Assembly: GCA_030704615.1 (NCBI GenBank)
Contig: CM060733.1
Span: 46,684,001 to 46,748,000, forward strand
Source of the DNA: Takakia lepidozioides
Taxonomy: Eukaryota; Streptophyta; Takakiopsida; Takakiales; Takakiaceae
Length of the DNA stretch: 64,000 nt
Direction: 5' to 3'
The notes under the pieces are model-generated. The model was not told the origin of the DNA. It saw only the letters and a list, made by a program, of their open reading frames with translations, and searched no databases. Below are positions 46,745 to 56,441 of the stretch, in pieces. A program made the translations under genes and the position numbers. Position 1 is the first letter of the stretch. Each line of letters starts with the position of its first letter.

Positions 46745-49310
46745 CAACGAGACTAGTACTTCCCCGCCTCCCCAAGACCCCTCCAGAATCGGCAAGGGTT
46801 GTAACAGCCCCGCTTGCTTTTTGTACTCGCTCCGGTTTTGTTGGCATGTGGTGCATGTCTTGACATACTTAGTTTGGGCCAGAAATACTCTTTCTTCAAG
46901 AGTGCCACGGTGAGCTTGGCTCCGCCGTAGCCCGCAAGCGGGCCATCATGACATTCTCTCAAAAGACTATCTCTGATCCCTCCCTTCGGCACGTAGAGAC
47001 GCTTTTGCTTGTACCGGAGCAATCCATTGTGCAAGTGGAACTTTCGGGACCGAAGTCGGAGGCTCCCAGTCCAAGATCGCCCTCACCTTTCTGTCATCCA
47101 TTTTGATCCCATCCTGTGTAATCACATGCCCTAGGAACTCCACTTTTGTGACCCCGAATTCGCACTTTGAAGCTTCGGCATACAGCTTCCCTTCCCGCAA
47201 TTTCTGGAACACCCTTTTGAGGTGCTCCAAGTGCTCTTCCTTTGTTTTCGAGTACACCAAGATGTCGTCGATGTACACGATCACAAAGTAATCCAACCAC
47301 TCCTGGAAAAGGCTGTTCATTAGCGTGCTAAAGGTCGCGGGTGCGTTGATGAGCCCAAAAGGCATCACCAAGAACTCATATGAACCATATCTTGTCCTGC
47401 ACGCGGTCTTCTCCTCATCTCCTTCCGCCACTCGGATTTGATGGTAGCCGGTGCGCAAATCAATCCGGCTGAAATACTTTGCTCCTGCCAACCGATCGAA
47501 GAGGTCGTCGATCCTTGGCAAAGGGTACCGGTTTTTTATAGTCACCTTATTCAGAGCCCTGTAATCGACACACATCCACAACGTCATATCCTTCTTGTCT
47601 GCGAATAGCACCGAGGCTCCGTAGGGTGACTTACTCGGCCGGATGTACCCCTTTGACATTAGATCCTTGAGCTGAGCCTTCAGCTCGACCAACTCTCTAT
47701 GGCTCAACCGGTAGGGCGCCTTGGCAGGCAGCTCCGATCTCGGTATCACCTCTATCTTGTGGTCAACTCCTCTTCACGGTGGCAAGCCGTTTGGTAAATC
47801 CTCCGGCATCACATCCTGGTATTTCTCCAAGATCCCCTTGATCCAATCTGGGCTCGGCTACCTATCGACTTCTCCTTCCACTTGTTTTACGTAAAGCAAA
47901 AACTGGGGCTCATGTGGCTTCTCCACGGCCCACTCTTTTGCTGACAGCAGGTTTATTCGCCCTCCCACTCGGTTGGGTGTTTCTGACACCTGTAACACTT
48001 CGCCACCATTTCCACACGGTAGCGTGACTATTCTCTTGCGGCCATCTATGACTGCTCCAGATTTGCTCAAAAAGGTCATCCCCAAAATGAAATCCACTCC
48101 ATCGATCTCGCAAATGGTGAAGTTCTCACGTCCCTCCCAACTCCCTAGCTGAAGAGCCACCCTCGTCACCAGTTGTGGTTCTCCTTTGCCATAACACACT
48201 TCAATAGAGGCCCCCACATCACTTGTCGGGAGCCCCAGCTTCCGTGCCGTTGCCGGTATTATGAAGGAGTGCGACGCTTCTGTGTCCACCAACAACGACA
48301 CGTTAGTTCCGGAAATTATCCCACTCACGAACATTAATTGACTCCTTTTACGCAAGGGGCCATTCCCCTGATACAACTCACAAGAGTAGTTGTCTACCTT
48401 GCAAGTCTTGGCAACCACCGCTTCCACCAAGCGGCTGATGGAATCTTCAGACAGCTCCGTGGTCGCCCGAGTCATGTTCAATTGTCGGGGTTTTGCGCAT
48501 TTCATGGCCATGTGCCCGGGCTCCCCGCAATTAAAACACACTCCATCGAAGGTTGCATTCTGTCCGCCATAAGCTGCCGCACCTGATTTTTCTTTCGGAG
48601 CACCGAGTATTGCCTTGACGTGTGAAGGCCCTCCCTTCGATTTCCATGTGCCATTGTCGCCGCGTGGCCTATCCCACTTCTTTTCCGGTCAGAAGGAGTC
48701 ACCCTCCCGCCGGATCTTCTTGAGGTTCAGCTCCGTACGACCTTGTCTTTCGCACCTAGGGACATCCAAGAAACATTCAGCCCTCTCAATTGCCTCGTTC
48801 AAAGTCTTAGGTGGCTTCTCCTCCAACTTCCGTCTGGCCCATGGGGCCAGTCCCGCCACAAAGTTGAAGACCATTTCTGGTTCTGCCATAGCCGCAACTT
48901 CGAGCAACAGCACATTGAAAGCCTAAACATATCCCCGAATGTCATCCGTTTGCTTCAAATTCCTCATCTTGTCCCGGGCGAGCCAAGACGCGTTGAGAGG
49001 CACAAACTGTCTTTTCATAAGTTACTTGAACCCACTCCAGATCAAGGTTTCTAGGTTTGGACCTTGGTCATGAAGGCATTTCTCCCACCATTGTTGAGCA
49101 TAGCCCCTCAAATAGGTGGGAGCCACTTCCACCCGATCCTCGTCACTCAACTTGGCCGCTCAGAAGTATTGCTCTAGCTCCAAGAGCCAGATATTGAGTG
49201 CCTTCTGATTTCAGATGCCCTCAAAGGTGTCGGGTTCCTTAGGCTTCACCTTATACTTTGCCTTAGTGGAAGTGACATTAGCCGCCTTCAACACGTCTTG
49301 GTCAATCCCC
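46745..49310 (-). pseudogene. Ty3/gypsy element 3: gag, protease, reverse transcriptase, integrase fragment
   Basis: On the minus strand: gag from about 49,300 (KPKEPDTFEG, YLRGYAQQWWEKC, MVFNFVAGLAPWARRKL), a CCHC knuckle (CFNCGEPGHMAMKC, about 48,520), protease (SLLVDTEASHSFI, where the usual DTGA has become DTEA), then reverse transcriptase at 47,749-47,050 ([34 protein letters not shown]). After about 47,040 the sequence jumps to an integrase HHCC-like segment ([20 protein letters not shown]), so RNase H is deleted. Premature stops in gag (TGA, TAA, TAG) are all one C-to-T change from Arg or Gln codons. Confidence 0.85.
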
Positions 49311-50200
49311 CAGAATGTCGTCTTTTGTTTGTCAGCCTCTTTGATTGACAATTGGTGGTAACGAGATCGCAAGTCCAATGTGCTAAACACCTTTGCATGC
49401 CCAATAGCATCAAAGATCTCCTCCGGAGTTGGCATGGCATATCTATCGGACTTAGTCTGACGGTTCACAGGACGATAGTCCCCACACATCCTTCTTTCTG
49501 TCCAATTGCCATAGATATCCTTCTTAGCTGGTATCACCGTTGCCGAGGCATACTCCCTGCCTGACAACTCCACCAATCCAGCTTCGAACAACTCCATAGT
49601 CCGTGACTGGATCAAAGACCTCTCCATGTCACTATCCTTGTAGGGCCTTCAAAAAATTGGCGTATCACTTGCCAAATCAATACGAATCTCCTGGCCCTTC
49701 AAACTCCCCAAATTCTTCAAACTGAAGGCAAAGCAATTTCTATAAGCCCTTAGAAATCGCTGGATCCTCCGTCTCCCTCCTCTGGTGACTGTAGGTCCAA
49801 CATCCGGTTTCCAATTGTCCTCAGTGACTACAACCTTGGGTACACCGGGCTTGGAGGTAGGAGATGCATCATTTGGTTGCTAGATAGCAACCTCTTGGGC
49901 CTTGTTCGCCCACCCTGACCGTGGCGTAGCCTCCATTTGCTCTGCCATAACCACCTTGAGAACATCCTCTGGGGAAGAAACATTCTCAACCTCTTCAAAA
50001 ACATTGGCCACCTTGGCCTCCAATTGATCCTCAGTGTATGACTCTCTCCACTCCTCATACTGCTGCTTGAGAGATCCAATAACTCTCTCTTTGTGCATCT
50101 CATCCCACATCTGCCATGGGTGTTTGCAACCCACGATCATGTGTTCGCCCCCACTCACTGCCTCAACCGTCCCGGTTGGCGGGGAGGATGCACCATCCAA
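49311..50200 (-). pseudogene. Gypsy element 2: reverse transcriptase N-terminal half downstream of the DNA methyltransferase
   Basis: The linker (SLKQQYEEWRESYTEDQLEA) leads into AYRNCFAFSLKNLGSLKGQE and RTMELFEAGLVELSGREYAS, then RRMCGDYRPVNRQTKSDRYA, KVFSTLDLRSRYHQ and KTTFWGI, typical Ty3/gypsy reverse-transcriptase blocks. The frame then passes without a break into the gag of element 3 near 49,300. It lies directly downstream of the methyltransferase in the same orientation, implying one polyprotein. Confidence 0.7.
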
Positions 50201-52400
50201 TGGAGTGGAGAAGTAGCTATCAAAGTTTGCAATCTCCGTTGCTCAGCCATGCACAAGCCAATTATCCATGTCAAGCAATTTAGATCCATTGTTTGACCCA
50301 ACACTTGGCGGCGTGATGCCTCTGACAGAGCTGGCACATCTGTAGTGCCGGTGGCAAATCCCATTGCCCACTCTCGCTCATCCACATTGGGCTCCACCAA
50401 TTGCTATAGCACACTGTCCCAAATCAACCCAGGACCATTGCCTCGGAAAGCATGAGACGAGGGAAAGCTCATGAGCGTAGGCAAGGCCGCACGTGGTTGC
50501 CCCACTCGATTGACCACTGCTAGAGGTGGACGATCATCATGTCGCACTCTCTGTGGTTGCCTCCCTTAGTCCAAAATGCCCTCAATTGTGAGATTGGGTG
50601 GCCGTTGAATGGAATCGTATGCTCTCTTGAGCAGCTCTGGTGGTGCAAGATTGATCCACCATAATCAAAGTCGATGCGCGCGTGATCCCACCGCTGCTGC
50701 ATCCAATAGCACCACCGATCCAATCCAAGACCGCACCTGATGCACACTGGCCATAACCCTGGTCTGAGAATCTCCCATAAGAGGAACATTCTCCAAGATA
50801 TAGCCTGGAGGTTGCACTTGCCTCGTCTGCAAGTCCCGCAACACTCGCAATATCTCCCAAAACAAATGCGATCGTGCATCATGCAAGCCATTCCCATGAC
50901 CTGCGGGAGAGTGTCCTTGGCAAGGCCATCCGGCTATCACACTAGAAAAAAAACGTGGAATAACCGCTCTATTAACCACTCATTATAAGTGGTAAAAGAC
51001 ACTAAACCACTCTGGCCCCAGAGTGATGAAAAACCAGTGGATTAGGACAAGTGAGTGGTAAAAGACATTACGTGGCACTAGTGGTTAATGACAGTGGTTC
51101 GAACCACTAACGTCCAGGTCCACCTGTTAGCTGACGTGTCACAGAGGTAAACTAACCACTTATGACGTGTCACAGTGGTAAAGTAATGACTTCCGTTTTG
51201 CAGTGGACACGTGTAAGCCGGTGGTCCGTGGATGATATTGGAGATTATGTTGACACGTGGCAACACTCTCAGCATGGACACGTGTCGTGTGTTAGTGCTA
51301 CGAAATGGATGGAGTGAAAAATTCAACGACTTCCGAAACCACTCGTTGAGTGATCACGAAATTACTCATATAGTCATTATATGAAAACTGAGAATATACA
51401 ATATCATTCACAGTGTGGTTATGTGAGTGGATGACGTCTCTCAACAGGTCATTGGAATGATTACCCACAAAGTGGTATATAAGCTGTTTGAGTCATCCAT
51501 GGTGTCTCTCTGAGTGGGAACTATGGATTGGAGTGATTACTAACAAAGTGGTGTGTAAGTGATTAGGAATACCACTGGAGGAATCCATACCACTAATACA
51601 GTAATATATAGGTGATTACTTATACCACTATATGAGTGGTAATGTGCGCAATTGTGTGCATTTGGCTACTCTCACAGTTTTAAATTATACCACTATTACA
51701 GTGATGTGCAAGTGATTAGGAACATGACTAGAGGAACACATACCACTAGTGTAGTGAAAGAAGTACCATTGGGGATTCAAGCTTCAATGAGGTGTCTTTA
51801 ACCACTCAAGATCAACGTGCACTGTCCCCGTCCACGTGGAATATTATATTTATGAATTAAAATATATTACCAAATAAATAATAATAAATAATAATAAATA
51901 ATAATAAATAAAAACAAATTATTACACGTGGACTATTGAGTGGTTGAAACCACTTCTCCAACCACTGTCTGTGATGCCACCGTGGCATTTCATCGGGATT
52001 AACCACTGACAAGTGGTTACTAGTGGTTTATAGAATGGAAAAAGACAGTAGTGGTTAAAAGGCCAGTGGTTATTCCGCGTTTTTCCTCTAGGTCACCAAG
52101 TCAATGACACCATGCCGTTCCAAATCATCCGCCCCCAGCAAGGTAATGTCTGCTGGCAAGGCCTTTTGATACCCTTGAATTGCTGAGAGAGGCAACAACT
52201 CAGGATACCGGTGTGTGAGCAAGGCGATGTGGCGCATAGAAATATGCCGAGCTATCTCATCCTTCTCCACGTACAAGTACTTGCGTACTTTAATCCCTGC
52301 TTGCAACACTTCTGCAAGCCCAGTGCTCATGCCTCCAAACAGGTCTAGCAAACAAATCCTTGAGTCAGGTGGTTGCCAAGGCTCCAAATCTACCTCTGTA
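50201..52400 (-). pseudogene. C5 cytosine DNA methyltransferase carried by gypsy element 2 (split by a transposon)
   Basis: Motif I (ICLLDLFGGMSTG) and motif II (YVEKDE) lie at 52,395-52,200. After DLV the frame is interrupted by the element at 50,940-52,092 and resumes IAGWPCQGHS (motif IV, catalytic PCQ), ILENVP (motif VI), GSRAHRL (motif VIII) and, at 50,400-50,240, EREWAMGFATGTTD with RRQVLGQTMDLN (motifs IX-X). Without the insertion and its target duplication, the junction gives a continuous DLVIAGWPCQG. Stops (TGA and TAA between 50,540 and 50,670, TAG near 50,405) are C-to-T type. The N-terminus is cut by the LTR-like repeat at about 52,400. Methyltransferases captured by charophyte retrotransposons have been reported, which supports the reading. 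Confidence 0.8.
50940..52092. mobile_element. CACTA-type non-autonomous element, 1,153 bp, with 3 bp target duplication
   Basis: It begins CACTAGAAAAAAAACG with TGGAATAACC following, and ends with the inverse of CCTAGAGGAAAAACG-CGGAATAACC. TCA flanks it on both sides (50,937-50,939 and 52,093-52,095). The interior has no ORF but is packed with AACCACT/AGTGGTT words in both orientations, like the subterminal repeats of CACTA elements. An AATAATAAA run lies near 51,880. Confidence 0.8.
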
Positions 52401-53060
52401 AGGCCCAAGTGCCTTGAGGGCGGGGGGTCGGGACACAAGAGGGGTTGCCCCTGTGATGGGGGCAGTGGCAACAATAGTACGGGGGCTGAAGCATCCTTGA
52501 GTGCCGGCACTCAAGGAGGCGGAGACACTCACTAGGTGGAGCCCCACACACCGGGTTGCGGTGGGGGTGGTTCCACGAGGGGTGATGGTAGCTTAGTGGG
52601 TCTTAGTGGGGGTGGCATATGACTCACCATGGGGCGGAGACCTTGAGGTGGGAGTCGTGGGGAGTCTTGGGACTCATCACGGTCCAATGGGGCCGTGGTG
52701 GGTGGGCCAAGGCTCACTGCGTCTTATCACCAGGAATGGAGAGTCTTCGTGGTGGTTCGCCATAAAATGACTGGGTTGTTTGTGAAACCCTCGCGGACAG
52801 TCACATAAGTATATATAGGGAGTAGTAACCCCGAGAACGGTGCAAGCCCGCTGGTGACCAAAAACTAGTGAGTAAGCGTGCGAGCCGGAAAGCGACCAAG
52901 GTGTGGGGAGCTGTTTTCGGACTGCCAACAACCAAAGGGAATTTCCACTAGGCCCAAATTGAGCGAGGGTCTGGTGGAGGAGTAAAGGGGGACTGTTATG
53001 TACTGGTGAGCAGCCAAAGCTTCGAGTTGGCCCGACGGCCAGTTTGGGAGTTAGGCGCGC
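52400..53060 (-). repeat. LTR-like repeat, second copy (inverted)
   Basis: Reverse-complement relative of 41,117-41,810, including the TATA-like stretch (about 52,805-52,820) and the flanking TTGGTCACCAGCGGGCTTGC. It abuts the truncated 5' end of the methyltransferase and could be the 5' LTR of gypsy element 2 after a deletion, or a separate solo LTR. Confidence 0.55.
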
Positions 53061-54045
53061 GCATCAAAGCGAATAACTATGACTTGAAGGGGAGCTTACC
53101 GAAGTGAGGTGCGCGACACAGCAGACCACAAGGTTGTAGGGCAACAAATGACCAATTACGAATAGCTCGCTCTCGGGAATGCAATATTCGTGCTCAAGCA
53201 CAAGCGACAGCTGATATATCAAAAGTCAGTTTACAAAACGCGAAGATCATTGCCAATTAGACTACTTTGCAGTTGTTTTCAATGCCTCTGGAAGCGGTTG
53301 AGGAGGAGGATATATTGCCGTGAGTACCTCATGCTGAGGAGGAGGGATGAATTGAACAAACTATGCCGTTGCATTGTGGAGGAGGAAGCTGCAGAAGCAG
53401 TAACTGCTCGCAAACGACCTCATCCGCCACCTGCCTCAGCGCCTGTCGCTACACCACGCGGCTCCAAATTACTTAGCTCTATCGCCCCCCATAATTTGCA
53501 GCTCAATCTCCGCCTGCCCCACAAGCCGCATCTCCTCCCCAACCGCCTAACAACAATATTCCGCATGCTGTGTTGAACCCAGAAGACATCGTGGACGAAA
53601 AGGACAACCCAAAGGTACTAAAAAGCTCAAATTATATGACCAGGTTGGCTCATGAAAGCCAAGGAGGCTTCAATCTGAATACCCAGTACACACAGTATTG
53701 ATTCTAGTGCAATCGCATAACAAAAATTTGTGTAATGTGTTCTAAATTAATGAATGACGCATTCATGTTCTTTTTCAAGGTGATGAAATCACTTTTGTTG
53801 CACAAATCAGCTTCATTGTACTATACTATATGTGTGATTTCCACCGACACTCGGCTAATTCTAGCTGCATTGATCTGCATTTGCTTCACCAAATCCTCTT
53901 TTGTAGGTTGTCGAAGGTAAGTGGGTTGGAAACAAGCACGAATCACTGCGCAAAACCTCTTCATATTTTGCATGGCTATGCTGGCCCCTAGCCGAACGTA
54001 CTCATCAATTGCATTATTAACCCATTGAAAATACTTTTAGAATAT
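53061..54045 (+). other. Mostly non-coding; one weak exon-like segment
   Basis: At about 53,503-53,613 an AG acceptor (tttgcag) leads into a Pro/Gln-rich frame ending NNNIPHAVLNPEDIVDEKD and NPK before a GT. It could be an exon of an unknown gene or a relic. Nothing else here could be supported. Confidence 0.25.
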
Positions 54046-54059
54046 TTGAGCATACTACT

Positions 54060-54628
54060 TTTTGGGAGATAATAGGAATAATGTAAGAACTTAATGCACA
54101 CGTGCAACCTCTGAAATGATGGTACGCCGGTTTCCGGCATATCAAATCTTCCCCACCCTCTCTTGAGAGTGACATGGAACTGAAGGTCGAGTTGGGGTTA
54201 CACTGGGTTACACAGGTGTGTAACTCCACCCAGGGTTACACAGAATGGAGTGTAACTCCTTTCGGTGTAACTCACACTTGGTCTCGAAATTTGACTAAGT
54301 CCAAATTTGGTTAAATATAAAATGGACTAACCAGAGTTACAGAGGGTTACATTGACCAGGGTTACAATAAGCACCTCCCAACAAGAACCGAATCCGGAAC
54401 TTTGCCACTTGCAACGCTATCACCTTACCACCGGGCTATCCACCACAGCTTGCAGTCTACCTGGATTCTTAAGTATTTAACAGGAAACCGAGGTAAGAGG
54501 AGGTGGGGAAGATTTGACAGGGGCCTTGCCGGAGGAGCCCAAGGCTGCCTGAATCCGGCAAAAGTACAGTCTGATCTCACGCTTCCATTAAGTTCTTACA
54601 TTATTCCTATTGTCTTCACTACTTTTTT
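54060..54628. mobile_element. Inverted-repeat element, about 570 bp
   Basis: The left end contains AATAGGAATAATGTAAGAAC then CTTAATG, with CAAATCTTCCCCACC about 85 bp further in. The right end carries the same words inverted (GGTGGGGAAGATTTG ... GTTCTTACATTATTCCTATT). Between them are repeated GGGTTACA/TGTAACTC words (54,195-54,366) and a tRNA-like minus-strand stretch (TAGCCCGGTGGTAAGG, about 54,415-54,440). It looks like a MITE, or two opposed SINEs. Confidence 0.5.
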
Positions 54629-54631
54629 ATG

Positions 54632-54810
54632 CCAGTTAGATAGTGCCACACCCAGGTGATTCGGGGTTCAAATCCGACTACCTTGTCGGGTGTGGCCTTT
54701 GAGTCTGAGGTTAGTCTCCTGTCAGCCTCCATGGCTTAATTTTTCCCCCTCCTCTCTTATAAGGGTGAGCTGTCGCTCCCCCATTATATATATATTTTCG
54801 AAATTGGCAA
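54632..54810 (+). mobile_element. SINE-like fragment with box B
   Basis: TAGTGCCACACCCAGG is followed by GGGGTTCAAATCC (box B, about 54,666-54,677), then a body ending in (TA)n near 54,785-54,795. Box A is poor, so this is a degraded copy. Confidence 0.45.
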
Positions 54811-55765
54811 CAAATATCATTGGGTAGTAGGGCAGCATAATCCAAAAACCGATGCAGATCTTTGGTGCATGACAAACTCACGGAGAGTATACACTATACA
54901 CGTAGTTGTATAGAGAGGCAACCATGCCTTGAATGCGATGAGGTGAGCATAGCAGACCAGACAAATCCGGCCTGCTGGCCACTACCTACGCAGTGATCAG
55001 GCACCTCTGATGCTAGACCACAGGCTTAGCAGGTATTTAGCTGTAGCTATCCATTGAGAAGCAGGCTGCACATCCTTTACTGTGAGCAGGTACGGAAAAC
55101 TTATGGTTAAATGGGATTGGGGTGCAATTCGGTAAGGCGATTCGGTTAGGCTACCATCCTTACGACATTGTTGTTATAGTCCAGCCTGCAAGCACCACAT
55201 CTCACTCTTTTCATCACCAGTTATAACATACTGAACTTGCAGCCCCACAACTTCCTTTCTGATCCTCTCTCCTCCCCAGTTACAATTTGCACCTCCGCCC
55301 TTCATAACTGCCACCCACATTACTGCTGGCTTGTCAGTGTGTTCCCATGACTCCACCTGCTCTACAAACTCTGCACCAAAAAATCACAGTTCACCACCGT
55401 GCGTTGTCACTGCGCCATAGCCCACTCGCTGATCAGCGACGAACGACGAACGACGAGACCCCAACCCCTCCGGGATCTCGTCGGTCGTCGCTGCTCATCG
55501 ACGAACGACGACCCCAGGCTCCAGTTTCCATCGATGAATGAAAACAGTCATGTCATCCATCATCGTGGCATTGGCTAAACAAGGCCTATTGACCTGACGC
55601 ACGTGTCAAGTCAAACATACAAAGTGAGGGATTAATTACTAAATGTAGTTTACTTTTTCCTAGTCAACTTCTATTTTGTATAATAGTTTGGTACCCTTTT
55701 AAAAAAAGAAAAAGAAAAAAGTTTGATAAATTAAATTCGGCGAGGAAACCAACACGGGCTAACGT
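54811..55765. other. No supported gene
   Basis: Only short ORFs. Clusters of CGACGAACGACGA-type words lie near 55,430-55,515. No feature beyond that could be defended. Confidence 0.5.
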
Positions 55766-56441
55766 AGTTTGGACGTAACGGTCAAAAGAAAGCCACAACG
55801 ACAGCCCTCTCTCATCCGAACCTTCTGAGCAACCTGGGGCAAGCACGGACTCATTTGCAAAGTTGTTGGCCTCACCTGTCTTTGGGCAGATTCAATCCCC
55901 TCCTGCTGGCAAGGAAGTAGGGGTTACCTCTTCAGCCTCCCCAGAATTTGACAGAACAAAGATCAATTGGAGGCACATTAGAGCAGGTTCGGCAACTCGT
56001 TTCCACAGATAGACTCGTGGTTCTCTCCAGGGCAGGCAATTAGCAAGTGCTTCCCATCTTCTAGCCTCATCAGATTCGCCCTGCTATTCTCCTGCTCTCC
56101 CAGCATCCTCTATGCACCCTCACCATCCTTCTGCTTCTCTGTTCTCAGTTCTGTCCACTATCTTAGATCCAGACCTACCCGTTCCGGTTAATGGTTTCTT
56201 GTGGATCTTACCAAGGTCTTCAAGGTTTTAGATAAGGCATCGAGTCCCTGTGGGTTCAAAATGCAGTTCACTCGAGAGTCCATCTTGGTTATGGTCCTAG
56301 ACCTATCCTGCACGGTCCTCACTGTGTTATGCCGTATGGCAGCCTGCAGGCATTTAAAGGGTTTTAATTTTTTTCCCTTAAATAATCATTTAATAAAGTT
56401 CTCAGGGCTCCGTCCCTGTTCCGTCAAAAAAAAAAAAAAGT
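55766..56441 (+). mobile_element. Poly(A)-tailed retrotransposed insertion
   Basis: The sequence ends in an AATAAA-like signal, TTCTCAGGGCTCCGTCCC and an A-run at 56,426-56,440. GTTTGGAC follows the tail and also occurs at about 55,767-55,774, giving a candidate target duplication. The body has no clear coding domain; an L1-derived or SINE-type origin is inferred from the tail. Confidence 0.45.
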
